Positions 7,610 through 16,651 of a stretch of DNA of 32,702 bases are shown piece by piece. Made by a program: the position numbers and the translations under genes. Numbering within the stretch: the stretch's first letter is position 1; every line of letters begins with the position of its first letter. The notes below the pieces were generated by a model. That model worked only from the letters and a program-made list of their open reading frames with translations. It did no database searches and was not told where the DNA came from. This stretch comes from Acidulodesulfobacterium_A sp049965795. GTDB lineage: Bacteria > SZUA-79 > Acidulodesulfobacterales > Acidulodesulfobacteraceae. The stretch is taken from assembly GCA_049965795.1 (NCBI GenBank), contig JBMFVW010000018.1, positions 1 through 32,702 on the forward strand, written 5' to 3'.

Positions 7610-8692
7610 ATGGCGGAAGATCAGTTCGACAAGTCGGAACAGCCCACTCCTAAACGTATTCAGGATGCAAGGGAAAAAGGGCAGGTAATGAAATCGAGAG
7701 AGGTAACTACCGCTTTCGTTTTCGTCGCCGTAATTATATATCTTTATTTTAATATTTCCCATATAGGAAACGTTATCGACGACCGCTTGGTATATTTTTT
7801 ATCTAATTTCTCTAATTTAAATTTAGGCTATACTGAATGTATAAAAATTATCTACGGTTTAATTTATACCGTAACATACGCTATTCTTCCTTTTATTTTA
7901 TTGGTATTGTTTGCCTCGTTAATTTCTAATCTCGCCCAGGTAGGGTTTTTACTGACGTTTGAACCGCTTATTCCCGATATTACAAGAATAGACCCTGTTT
8001 CAGGCGTTAAAAGATTTTTTTCTCTTCAGTCTTTAAACGAACTCGTAAAATCTATTTTTAAATTTTTCGTATTGACGGCTATTGCATATTTTACTATCGC
8101 TCCTTATTTAAAAAAGATATTGGTATTAGAATATATGACACCTTCATACGATGCTGTTTTTACGGTTAAAATTATTTATAAACTTTTTTTTAACATAATT
8201 ATGGCATTGATAGTTCTCGCGATAGCCGATTATTTTTTCCAGAAATACAAGTATAATAAAGGCCTGATGATGACTAAACAGGAAGTAAAAGACGAAGCCA
8301 AACAGTTTGAAGGAGACCAGCAAGTTAAAGGAAAAATAAGAAAAATGCAGAGGGAAATCGCAAGAAGAAGAATTTTAAAAGAGGTTAAAAATGCCCATGT
8401 AGTAATTACCAACCCGACGCATTTTGCGGTAGCCTTAAAATACGACAATAAAAAACACAACGCCCCCGTAGTGATTGCAAAAGGCGCGGATAACCTTGCT
8501 ATGCTTATTAAAAAAATAGCAAGGGATAACGATATTCCGACGGTTGAAAATAAAATGGTGGCGCGCGCGCTTTACGAAACGTGCGAACCCGGACAGGCGA
8601 TTCCGGCATCGCTTTATAAAGCGGTAGCCGAAATACTCGCCCATCTATATACCACTAATCAGAAATTTAAACGTATTTGGAGTTTTATTTAA
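7610..8692 (+). CDS. flhB: Flagellar export switch protein FlhB
   Basis: 360 residues. The N-terminus EQPTPKRIQDAREKGQVMKS is typical, followed by four transmembrane helices, a conserved cytoplasmic linker (MTKQEVKDEAKQFEGD, KGKIRKMQREIARRR) and the autocleaving C-terminal domain. The NPTH motif is intact at N268-P269-T270-H271; cleavage between N and P is needed for the hook-to-filament specificity switch with FliK. The C-terminal domain has a clear stand-alone paralogue at 24384-24665. The gene lies between fliR and flhA. Confidence 0.97.
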   Translation: MAEDQFDKSEQPTPKRIQDAREKGQVMKSREVTTAFVFVAVIIYLYFNISHIGNVIDDRLVYFLSNFSNLNLGYTECIKIIYGLIYTVTYAILPFILLVLFASLISNLAQVGFLLTFEPLIPDITRIDPVSGVKRFFSLQSLNELVKSIFKFFVLTAIAYFTIAPYLKKILVLEYMTPSYDAVFTVKIIYKLFFNIIMALIVLAIADYFFQKYKYNKGLMMTKQEVKDEAKQFEGDQQVKGKIRKMQREIARRRILKEVKNAHVVITNPTHFAVALKYDNKKHNAPVVIAKGADNLAMLIKKIARDNDIPTVENKMVARALYETCEPGQAIPASLYKAVAEILAHLYTTNQKFKRIWSFI

Positions 8693-8695
8693 AAA

Positions 8696-10798
8696 ATGGC
8701 TGAAAGAGCGGAAAACGCGGCGGCTATGCCCCGCAATATATTTTTCAGAAATACCGACGTAATGCTGGCGCTCCTTTTCATGATGGTTATAGGGCTTATG
8801 GTTATACCTATAACTACGTGGATGCTTGATATATTCCTGACTTTTTCGATATCTTTCGGCATAATAATTCTTCTTATTTCTATTTACGTTTTAAGGCCGT
8901 TGGAATTTTCGGTTTTTCCGACTATTCTTTTAGTGGCTACTCTTTTCCGTCTTTCTTTGGAGATAGCAGCTACAAGGCTTATACTTCTTTACGGCTACAA
9001 AGGTCCAGATGCCGCCGGCGTTGTCATACAGTCTTTCGGACAGTTCGTCGTGGGCGGAAACTTTGCGGTAGGAATAGTAATATTTATAATTTTTATAGTA
9101 ATAAATTTCCTCGTTATTACAAAGGGCGCGACCAGAGTTGCCGAAGTATCCGCAAGATTTACTTTAGACGCACTGCCAGGAAAACAGATGTCTATAGACG
9201 CCGAACTCAATTCAGGTTTTATAACCGATGCGGAGGCAAGGAAAAAAAGATTGGATTTAACTAAGGAAGTGGACTTTTACGGTTCTATGGACGGCGCAAG
9301 CAAATTCGTAAGGGGAGACGTAGTAGCCGCTATAATCATTATTATAGTAAACATAATCGGCGGACTTCTTATAGGAATATTTCAGCATCATATGACGATT
9401 TTACAGGCCGCTTCTGATTATACTCTTCTTACGGTAGGCGAAGGCTTGGTGGCGCAGATTCCGGCCTTAATAGTTTCGACTTCCGCAGGTATTATAATGA
9501 CGAGGGCAAGCCGCGAAAGCGACCTGTCTAAAGATTTTTCAAGTCAGTTTATATCTAATCCGAGAGTGCTTTATACAGCTGCCGGCATACTGTTTTTTTT
9601 CGGAATTATTCCGGGTCTTCCCCACTGGCCTTTTATTTTGTTTGCGGCTATAGCAGCTTTAACGGGTTATATAATAGTAAGGGAATCAGCTAAGAAAAAA
9701 ACGGAAACCGCCAAAAAAACGGCCGAAGAGAAGAAAGAAATTCCTGAATCGCAGATAATTGAAAATGCTATGCAGATAGATATTCTTGAGCTTGAAGTAG
9801 GATATAACCTTATACCGTATGTAGATGCTTCCAGAAGCGGCGAACTTTTGGAAAGGATAAAAGGCATAAGGAAACAGCTTGCATCCGATATGGGTATTAT
9901 AGTTCCGCCTATTCATATTAAAGATAATCTAAATTTAAAACCCAACGAATATATTTTCTTGATTAAGGGTATAGAAACCGCAAGATACGAAACTATGCCG
10001 AACAAACTTCTTGCCATGAACCCGGGGACCGTTTCCGAAAATATTCCCGGCGTAGTTACGAAAGAGCCGGCGTTTAATCTGCCGGCCCTATGGATAGACG
10101 AAGGATTGAAGCAGAAAGCGATAATGGCGGGATGGACGGTAGTGGAAATACCTGCCGTTATAGCGACCCACATAGTCGAGATTATTAAAAACAATGCTGC
10201 CGAACTGCTTACCAGACAGGATGTACAAAAACTTCTCGATATACTTACCTCTAAATATCCAAAAATAGTTGACGAGCTTATTCCAGGCGTACTTTCGCTC
10301 AGTTCCGTCCAGAACGTCTTGGAAAATCTTCTTCAGGAGGGTGTTCCGATTAAAGATATGCTTACGATAGTAGAAGCCCTGCATAATTATGCGCCCAATA
10401 CCAAAGATCCGACTCTGCTTACAGAATACGTAAGGAGCGCTTTAAAAAGGACGATAACTAAAACATTGCTTGGACAGGATAATGCGGTTCACCCTCTTAT
10501 GCTTGGAAAAAACTTGGAAACCTTAATATTCAACGAATATAATAAAACTAAAGAGCAGGGTTCGGGATATTCTGGTATCGACCCTTCTTATTACGGCAAA
10601 ATGATTTCGGCGGTAAAAGAAGGCGTAAAAAAAGCCTTAGACTCGGGTCAGTCTCCCGTTATTATGGCTCAGCCGCGTATAAGGCTTTTTTTGAGAAATA
10701 TTTTAAATGAAATAATACCGGGCATAACGGTAGTTTCTACCGGAGAGATTTCGCCCAATATAAAAATTAAGCCTGTCGGTACTATTGAAATATCTTAA
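8696..10798 (+). CDS. flhA: Flagellar export protein FlhA
   Basis: 700 residues, the usual length. About eight membrane helices lie in the first ~325 residues. The conserved cytoplasmic loop (TKGATRVAEVSARFTLDALP, KQMSIDAELNSG, DAEARKKR, MDGASKFVRGD) is the FHIPEP-family signature linked to proton coupling. The C-terminal soluble half (from about residue 355) forms the nonameric ring that docks chaperone-substrate complexes; it ends with the family pattern PRIRLFLRNILNEIIPGITV. Only 3 bp separate it from flhB, and flhF follows after 23 bp. Confidence 0.97.
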   Translation: MAERAENAAAMPRNIFFRNTDVMLALLFMMVIGLMVIPITTWMLDIFLTFSISFGIIILLISIYVLRPLEFSVFPTILLVATLFRLSLEIAATRLILLYGYKGPDAAGVVIQSFGQFVVGGNFAVGIVIFIIFIVINFLVITKGATRVAEVSARFTLDALPGKQMSIDAELNSGFITDAEARKKRLDLTKEVDFYGSMDGASKFVRGDVVAAIIIIIVNIIGGLLIGIFQHHMTILQAASDYTLLTVGEGLVAQIPALIVSTSAGIIMTRASRESDLSKDFSSQFISNPRVLYTAAGILFFFGIIPGLPHWPFILFAAIAALTGYIIVRESAKKKTETAKKTAEEKKEIPESQIIENAMQIDILELEVGYNLIPYVDASRSGELLERIKGIRKQLASDMGIIVPPIHIKDNLNLKPNEYIFLIKGIETARYETMPNKLLAMNPGTVSENIPGVVTKEPAFNLPALWIDEGLKQKAIMAGWTVVEIPAVIATHIVEIIKNNAAELLTRQDVQKLLDILTSKYPKIVDELIPGVLSLSSVQNVLENLLQEGVPIKDMLTIVEALHNYAPNTKDPTLLTEYVRSALKRTITKTLLGQDNAVHPLMLGKNLETLIFNEYNKTKEQGSGYSGIDPSYYGKMISAVKEGVKKALDSGQSPVIMAQPRIRLFLRNILNEIIPGITVVSTGEISPNIKIKPVGTIEIS

Positions 10799-10821
10799 AA
10801 CATTTTAATTTATTTAATTTT

Positions 10822-12021
10822 ATGCAGATTAAAAGATACGAAGTTTTAGACATTAAAGATGCGATAAATCTTATAAAAAAAGATCTCGGCGAAGATGCGG
10901 TTATTATTTCTACGAGGCAGGTTAACGGGGCAGCCGGAGAACTCGGTTTTTTCGGCAAACCGTTTCTTGAAGTTATCGCGGCTATAGATTATAAAGAGGA
11001 AGATATAATGCCTCCAAAAGACGAAACATCGGTTTTTAATAAAGACGTGCTTGCGCCTATTTACGACGATGTCAGGTTTTTAAAGGAAAATTTCGACAGT
11101 ATAGTCGAAGATAAAGTAGATTACGCGCTTAACGTTAAATTTGAAGAAATTAAAAACTTCATGGAGGAAATAAAATTCGATTTGAATTTGCTTAAAAACG
11201 ATAGGACGTCAGGCGGAGGGCTGAAAGAAAACGATTTGCTGCTTTATTTAGACGGCATTTCTTTCGACAGAAGCGTATCTTCTAAATTGATAGATATAAT
11301 TTTCAAAGGGATAAAATTATCTAATTTTAAAAAAGAAGACAAAATCGAATATTTCAAGAAATTTTTCAAAAAGATAATAGAGAAAAAAACCGAAAGAAAA
11401 AAAATTGTCCGCTCTTTAGACGGGAAAATAGTAATAGCGGTTGCCGGCAACAGCGGTTCCGGTAAAACGTCCGCATCCGCAAAGTTATGCTCTAAATTTA
11501 TCTATGAGAAAAATCTTCACGTTTCTTTATGCTCTATAGATTCTATAAAGATGGGAGGATATGAAACTTTAAAAAATTATGCCGGAAAGCTTAAAATAGA
11601 TTTCACGGTAGCAAAGGATTCTTCCGGGTTGAATGCTTTTATCGCCGGTTCGCGTTCGGACGTCGTAATAATCGATACGTTTGCGGTTAACCATAATAAC
11701 GTTTACCGTTTAAACGCCCTCGCGAAATTTTTTGAAGGACTGAAGGGTTCGGTCAATATAGAACTTACAGTCCCTGCGCATTTTAAACATATCGACGCTT
11801 TAAGGTCGTATGAATCATTCAGGAATAAAATAGGAATTAACGGAATTATTATAACTAAAACGGATGAATCTAAAGGCATAGGCAATCTTGCAGGCTTGTT
11901 TATGCTTGAAGATTCCGCCGTAGATTACGTGTCTTACGGCGAAAACGTTCCGGAAGATATCGAAGAAGCAAACGCAGGCAACATTTACCCATTATTTTTT
12001 CCAAAACCTGCGTCGTTTTGA
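10822..12021 (+). CDS. flhF: FlhF, SRP-type GTPase for flagellar placement, with divergent motifs
   Basis: 399 residues. The N-terminus MQIKRYEVLDIKDAINLIKK with LGEDAVIISTRQ is the FlhF signature, followed by a charged helical region and an SRP-type GTPase domain. The P-loop is kept (GNSGSGKT, residues 209-216). Other motifs are eroded: DSIKMGG (240-246) where DTYRxGA is expected, DTFAVN (285-290) where DTAGR is expected, TKTDE (345-349) near normal. FlhF recruits early flagellar components to the pole in many bacteria, with FlhG as its partner. It lies between flhA and flhG, the standard order. GTP binding may persist, but hydrolysis is doubtful. The family call is firm. Confidence 0.9.
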   Translation: MQIKRYEVLDIKDAINLIKKDLGEDAVIISTRQVNGAAGELGFFGKPFLEVIAAIDYKEEDIMPPKDETSVFNKDVLAPIYDDVRFLKENFDSIVEDKVDYALNVKFEEIKNFMEEIKFDLNLLKNDRTSGGGLKENDLLLYLDGISFDRSVSSKLIDIIFKGIKLSNFKKEDKIEYFKKFFKKIIEKKTERKKIVRSLDGKIVIAVAGNSGSGKTSASAKLCSKFIYEKNLHVSLCSIDSIKMGGYETLKNYAGKLKIDFTVAKDSSGLNAFIAGSRSDVVIIDTFAVNHNNVYRLNALAKFFEGLKGSVNIELTVPAHFKHIDALRSYESFRNKIGINGIIITKTDESKGIGNLAGLFMLEDSAVDYVSYGENVPEDIEEANAGNIYPLFFPKPASF

Positions 12022-12036
12022 AGTTCTGAACCACCC

Positions 12037-12131
12037 CGGCAGGCCGGCGCCTGCCGCTCCTCCTTATAAAAAGGAGGGGAGCTAAATGCGCGTGGATAAA
12101 CTGCAGGGGCAGAATTCAATTCCGTCCCTGC
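12037..12131. repeat. Composite palindromic repeat between flhF and flhG
   Basis: Three inverted repeats stand in a row. 12037-12056: CGGCAGGC, CGGC loop, GCCTGCCG (perfect 8-bp arms). 12056-12082: GCTCCTCCTT against AAGGAGGGGAGC, with an A/T loop. 12103-12131: a 29-nt near-palindrome with arms GCAGGGGCAGAATT and AATTCCGTCCCTGC around a central C. In the third, the two arm differences still allow G-U pairing in RNA. Related pieces occur at 6341-6427, 22967-22995 and 25943-25980. These appear to be REP-like intergenic elements; no transposase is in the window. Confidence 0.75.
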
Positions 12132-12170
12132 CGCAAAATGGAAACAAAATCGAACTGAGGAATATAAAAA

Positions 12171-13022
12171 ATGAGAAGACAAGGAAACGGCAATTCATAC
12201 ACTAAAATAATTTCGGTTACAAGCGGCAAAGGAGGAGTAGGCAAAACGAATATCGTCTGCAATCTTGCCTATTGCTTTGCTTCTATGGGAAAAAGAGTTA
12301 TAATAATGGATGCAGACCTGAGTTTGGGAAATGTTTCGGTTTTGATGGGCATGATTCCGAAATACAATATATCGCAGGTTATATACGGAGATAAGCAGTT
12401 AAGCGATATTATAATGACCGACCAGAACGGAATTATGATTCTTCCGGCATCTTCGGGAATACCCGAACTTTCTAACCTTACCGAACCGCAGAAAATAAAT
12501 CTTATGTCGAGATTTGACGAATTTGCAGGCAGTTTAGAAGCCGGAGGACAGCCTGTAGACGTTCTTCTCGTGGACACCGGAGCGGGTATATCGTCGAACG
12601 TTTTATATTTTAATCTTGCCGCAAGCGAAATATACGTCGTAGTTACTCCGGAACCTACTTCCATTACCGATGCTTACGCGCTTATTAAAGTTTTAAGCAC
12701 TAAATACGGCGAAAAGTATTTTTCTATTATAATTAATAACGTAAAAAGCGAAAGGGAAGCAAAGGACGTTTATAAACACCTAAGTCTTGTTTCAGATAAA
12801 TTTCTTAAAGTAAATTTAAATTATCTCGGACATATTATAAGCGACGATAATCTTTTGCGTTCGGTGATAATGCAGAGACCCGTTTCGAACATTTTTCCCG
12901 ATTCAAAATCTTCGCAATGTTTTAAAAAATTGGCGTATAATATATTGTCTCAAAAAGACAATAAAATATCTAACGGCAACATTCAGTTCTTTCTCAACAA
13001 ACTGCTGACGTCGTTGTCTTAA
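12171..13022 (+). CDS. flhG: FlhG (FleN/YlxH), MinD-like ATPase
   Basis: 283 residues. It has a deviant Walker A motif SGKGGVGKT and MinD-family blocks VIIMDADLSLGNVSVLMG, VLLVDTGAGIS and VVVTPEPTSITDAYALIK. FlhG limits flagellar number, usually by acting on FlhF and, in some species, on the master regulator. The start is fixed by an in-frame TAA at 12165-12167 and a Shine-Dalgarno-like GAGG nearby. The protein therefore begins MRRQGNGNSYTKI and lacks the DQAxxLR motif that in characterised FlhG proteins activates the FlhF GTPase. It follows a repeat-filled gap after flhF and lies 9 bp before fliA. Confidence 0.93.
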   Translation: MRRQGNGNSYTKIISVTSGKGGVGKTNIVCNLAYCFASMGKRVIIMDADLSLGNVSVLMGMIPKYNISQVIYGDKQLSDIIMTDQNGIMILPASSGIPELSNLTEPQKINLMSRFDEFAGSLEAGGQPVDVLLVDTGAGISSNVLYFNLAASEIYVVVTPEPTSITDAYALIKVLSTKYGEKYFSIIINNVKSEREAKDVYKHLSLVSDKFLKVNLNYLGHIISDDNLLRSVIMQRPVSNIFPDSKSSQCFKKLAYNILSQKDNKISNGNIQFFLNKLLTSLS

Positions 13023-13031
13023 CTAACTGCA

Positions 13032-13781
13032 GTGCCGGAATTTAATTTAGGCACTGCCGCAAAATCGCATATGCAAAAAATAGACGAAAAGTCAAAGAAA
13101 TTAATAGAAGAAAATTTTAATCTCGTAAATAAAGTCGCTAACTTTATGTCGCTTAAATTTAACGGCGTCATAAATAAAGACGATATTATAGAGTTTGGAA
13201 TTTTCGGATTAATAGATGCCGCTATAAAGTTCGATCCGTCAAAAAACGAAAATTTTCGGTTTTATGCCGTGACGCGGATAAAAGGCACGATATTAGACAA
13301 TATCCGCAAGCTTGATTATATGCCGAGAAACGTCCGCGAACTTTCCGGAAGAATAGAAAAAATTTATGCTAAATTAGAGCAGAAACTTGGAAGAATGCCT
13401 TCGGACAAAGAGATTGCGGAAGAATTAAGCATAGGAATAGACGAACTTAACGAAATGTTTTATAAAATAAGAGGAGCCTCTTTTTTAAACGATAAAGATT
13501 TTATATCTATGGATAAGCCGAAGTCTGAGTCTTTAGACACTATAGAAAGTAAAGAACCTTCGGCTATCGACGTACTTTTAAAGGAAGAAAAGAAAAATAT
13601 TTTGATAAAATATATAGATATGCTTGAAGAAGTTGAAAAAAATGTTTTAATGATGTATTATTACGATGAACTTACTTTAAAAGAGATAGGTCATATTTTA
13701 AATTTAACCGAATCTAGAATATGTCAGATTCATTCTAAATCAATTTTAAAATTGAGGTCGAAATTAAAAGCCTATGAATAA
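13032..13781 (+). CDS. fliA: Flagellar sigma factor FliA (sigma-28)
   Basis: 249 residues. Regions in order: sigma region 2 (LVNKVANFM, INKDDIIEFGIFGLIDAAIKFDP, FRFYAVTRIKGTILDNIRKLDYMPRNVR with a break), region 3 (LGRMPSDKEIAEELSI) and region 4 (LTLKEIGHILNLTESRICQI, HSKSILKLRSKL). FliA drives late flagellar promoters and is held inactive by FlgM, encoded here at 30968-31264. The GTG at 13032 is taken as start; an ATG at 13071 is possible, as neither has a clear Shine-Dalgarno sequence. The 3' end overlaps the next gene by 8 bp. Confidence 0.95.
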   Translation: MPEFNLGTAAKSHMQKIDEKSKKLIEENFNLVNKVANFMSLKFNGVINKDDIIEFGIFGLIDAAIKFDPSKNENFRFYAVTRIKGTILDNIRKLDYMPRNVRELSGRIEKIYAKLEQKLGRMPSDKEIAEELSIGIDELNEMFYKIRGASFLNDKDFISMDKPKSESLDTIESKEPSAIDVLLKEEKKNILIKYIDMLEEVEKNVLMMYYYDELTLKEIGHILNLTESRICQIHSKSILKLRSKLKAYE

Positions 13782-15762
13782 GAAAGAAATCGAAAAAATC
13801 GTTAAGTCGGAAAACATCGACGAAAAAAAGAAATTAGTGGAACTTTTAGATTCCGAAAATCCAGAAACTGCCGAGTATGCGCAAGATGCGATAATAAACA
13901 AAACAGGAGGACGCGACAGAAAGGAATTAGTTAAGAAATTAATGGATACCGCGGTTTCTTCCGATATAGGCATCAGGCTGAGGTCGAACGCTTTTGATGT
14001 ACTTAAACAGCTTGCGATGAAGGACGGGAACTTTTTAATCGATTTTGCAGGCAAAAATAAGGGAAAATACGACAGAATAACAGCCGAATTAATAAGATAC
14101 GGAAAGTTCAATCCGTCCGACCTGCCCAGAGAAGTTTTAAAAACGCTTGCGTCAAGCTTAGACGAAATTACGAAAGCAAATGCTCTTGAATCCATCGGCT
14201 TATTAAAAATAGACCTCGGCGGCATACTGATTAAATCGTTAAAAGAATCAAAAAGCAATTTTTTCGTGCTGTCGGCAGCCGTTTTTGCCGCAGGGGAACT
14301 GAAGTTTAAAAAAGCTTTTCCCGCATTAAAAGAATTGTTTTTAAAAGCCGAAGACAGGGTGGTTAAAAACGTAATTATAGAGTCTCTTTCTAAAATAGGC
14401 GGGGACGAAATTATAGTTTTTCTGCTTGACGTTTTAAAAAATAACGTTAAGTATAAATTAGATAAAGTTTATATTCTTAAAGGCCTTTATAAATTATGCA
14501 TATCGGACGAGTGCGGCGCAGATGAAAGCGGCGGCGTAAAAACGAAAATGTATATACGCCTGTCCAAAATGAACCTGAAAATGAGTTTATATCTGTTAAG
14601 CGATTATGAAGAAAAAGATGCGATAGACGCTATTTTATGTTATTTTTCGCTTATGAACCATAAAAAATCCAAAAAACTGTTTCAATTTATTTTTGAATAT
14701 TACAAAAAAAATGAAAACTTAGACGAAAACGAGTATAAATACATTAAAGAAATAATAAAAAAATTAGCGAGGCCTAAATTTATAACGGAATTTTTAATGA
14801 CGTTAAGTCCTTCTTCGGAATATAACGGTAAAACGGATATTCTTATCGACGTTTTATCGGAAGTCGCATATAAAGACATAATCGACCTGCTTGCTTTTTA
14901 CGGCGGCAAAAAACTTTTTGTCGAAGTAAGAATTCTGCTTTTAAAATATTCGGCTAAACTTAGCGGAACTTTATACGAAAGAAGACTTATAAAAGAGGTT
15001 ATCGAAAGCTATATAGGAGATGCCAACGGAGACGTCAGGAAATTTGCAGTAAAACTTATCGGGAATTTTCAATATGCTTCAAAATATACCGAAAAATTTT
15101 TTGCTAATCTTCTTAAAGAGAAATATGCCGACGTAATAGACGCCTACGTAGAAACGCTTTCCGGCTTTGCTGCGTACGATAAAAACGGAGATTATATTAA
15201 ATTTTTTATCAAAAATATTTCTTCCAAAAACGATAAAGCGGCAGAGTACTCCTTAAGAATACTGTCTTCCGATAAAATAAGCTTAAATGCTGAACAAATA
15301 GCCGATTTTTATTCCAAAATTGCTTTATTTAAATTTAAATCTTTAAATCTAAAAAGACTGCTTGCGAAAAGTCTTGCTAAATTTGATTTAACAAAACATA
15401 AAGAAGAAACGGCTTTTTTGTTCGAAGAAAATGATGAAGAAACAAGATTTAACTATTTAGAATCGCTTTTATCGGCGGGAGAAAAAAAATCGCCGGTTTA
15501 TTTAGGCGCTCTGAAGTCAGGCGGTTTTTCAGAAATTTTCAGATACAAAGTCGTGGAACTTATTCAGAAAACAGGCGCAAAAGACGTTTTCGACAAACTC
15601 GTTTCCATGCTTCCCGCCGAAAAAAGCAAAATGGTTAAAATTGCCCTTCTAAAAACTATTCATGTTTTAAACAAAGAAAAATCTAATTCTATTATTAAAA
15701 AATATAATTCTTCAAAGGATGAAGATCTAAGGAATTTTTCAATAGAATTAATTAACGAGTAA
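13774..15762 (+). CDS. Large HEAT-repeat-like protein of unknown function
   Basis: 662 residues, very rich in Lys, Leu, Ile and Glu, with no signal peptide or membrane segment. Paired helices of ~30-40 residues recur. The clearest stretch is residues ~150-245 (AAVFAAGELKFKKAFPALKE, VVKNVIIESLSKIGGDEIIV), which has the HEAT_2 look of alternating A/L helices with small-residue turns. No catalytic motif was recognised. The gene overlaps fliA by 8 bp and precedes cheR by 28 bp, so it is probably co-expressed with both. HEAT-like genes near flagellar or chemotaxis loci occur in other deltaproteobacteria-like genomes, but no role is known to me. A scaffold for receptor, CheR or C-ring components is speculation. 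Confidence 0.65.
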   Translation: MNKKEIEKIVKSENIDEKKKLVELLDSENPETAEYAQDAIINKTGGRDRKELVKKLMDTAVSSDIGIRLRSNAFDVLKQLAMKDGNFLIDFAGKNKGKYDRITAELIRYGKFNPSDLPREVLKTLASSLDEITKANALESIGLLKIDLGGILIKSLKESKSNFFVLSAAVFAAGELKFKKAFPALKELFLKAEDRVVKNVIIESLSKIGGDEIIVFLLDVLKNNVKYKLDKVYILKGLYKLCISDECGADESGGVKTKMYIRLSKMNLKMSLYLLSDYEEKDAIDAILCYFSLMNHKKSKKLFQFIFEYYKKNENLDENEYKYIKEIIKKLARPKFITEFLMTLSPSSEYNGKTDILIDVLSEVAYKDIIDLLAFYGGKKLFVEVRILLLKYSAKLSGTLYERRLIKEVIESYIGDANGDVRKFAVKLIGNFQYASKYTEKFFANLLKEKYADVIDAYVETLSGFAAYDKNGDYIKFFIKNISSKNDKAAEYSLRILSSDKISLNAEQIADFYSKIALFKFKSLNLKRLLAKSLAKFDLTKHKEETAFLFEENDEETRFNYLESLLSAGEKKSPVYLGALKSGGFSEIFRYKVVELIQKTGAKDVFDKLVSMLPAEKSKMVKIALLKTIHVLNKEKSNSIIKKYNSSKDEDLRNFSIELINE

Positions 15763-15790
15763 TTGATTATAATAAATAAACCGAATTTTA

Positions 15791-16633
15791 ATGGAATATT
15801 CTAATTTAAATTTATCCGATGATGTTTTTAAGAAGCTGAAGGATTTTATTTACGAAATATCCGGCATATTTTTCGCCGACCAGAAGAAATATCTGCTGGA
15901 AACGAGACTGTCCAGAAGGATTTCGGTTTTAAACCTTTCCAATTTTGAAGATTATTACAACTATTTAAAATATTCGCCGTTTAAAAACGCCGAAATAAAA
16001 GAACTTTTAAACAGCGTAACGACAAACGAAACGAGTTTTTTCAGGGATATGCCTCAGCTGGAAGTTTTCGTAGACGTTTTAAAGCAGATAGTTCAATCTT
16101 CTGCCGATAAATCTTTTAAAAATATAAGAATATGGAGCGCTGCATGTTCTACGGGAGAAGAACCTTATACTATAGGAATTTTAATTAAAGAAAATTTTCC
16201 GTCGTCTGCAATAAAATTTGAAATAGTAGGCACCGATATAAGCGAAAAAGTTATTGAATCTGCGAAAAAAGGCATATACAACGGTTATACGCTTAGAAAT
16301 GCGTCGCAGGCTATTTTGGGCAAATATTTCGAAAAAGCAGATGAAGACGAATATAGAATTAAAGACGAAATTAAAAATATGACCGTTTTTGGAAACCTTA
16401 ATCTTATAGAAGCTAAAGAAATTAAAAAATACGGTTCGTTCGATATTGTTTTATGCAGAAATGTTATAATATATTTTGATGCGGAATCGAAAAAGAAAAC
16501 CATAGAAAATATATACGAAAGTTTAAAGCCGGGGGGATATCTTTTTTTAGGACATTCGGAGTCGCTCCATTCCATATCTTCCCTGTTTAAGTTGGTAGGG
16601 TTGGGCAAAACCCCTCTATACAAAAAAGAGTAA
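15791..16633 (+). CDS. cheR: Chemotaxis methyltransferase CheR
   Basis: 280 residues. The N-terminal helical CheR_N domain (FKKLKDFIYEISGIFF, YLLETRLSRRI) is followed by the SAM-binding methyltransferase domain: TTNETSFFRD, then IRIWSAACSTGEEPYTIGIL, the acidic VGTDIS motif, and FDIVLCRNVIIYFD, all diagnostic. It transfers methyl groups from S-adenosylmethionine to glutamates of chemoreceptors, opposing CheB (19704-20789). It follows the HEAT-like gene and is followed after 18 bp by a lone receiver protein. No TPR or pentapeptide-binding extension is present. Confidence 0.96.
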   Translation: MEYSNLNLSDDVFKKLKDFIYEISGIFFADQKKYLLETRLSRRISVLNLSNFEDYYNYLKYSPFKNAEIKELLNSVTTNETSFFRDMPQLEVFVDVLKQIVQSSADKSFKNIRIWSAACSTGEEPYTIGILIKENFPSSAIKFEIVGTDISEKVIESAKKGIYNGYTLRNASQAILGKYFEKADEDEYRIKDEIKNMTVFGNLNLIEAKEIKKYGSFDIVLCRNVIIYFDAESKKKTIENIYESLKPGGYLFLGHSESLHSISSLFKLVGLGKTPLYKKE

Positions 16634-16651
16634 GTAAAAGAGGCTAAAGTT

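Noticed and set aside
11985..12182. 65-codon minus-strand ORF over the flhF-flhG gap
   Set aside because: It is made of the intergenic repeats and overlaps both gene ends; no family pattern.
13764..14258. 164-codon minus-strand ORF inside the HEAT-like gene
   Set aside because: The longest antisense ORF, but Ser/Phe-rich translation is what the opposite strand of a Lys/Glu-rich gene gives; the plus-strand frame is four times longer and overlaps fliA in operon fashion.
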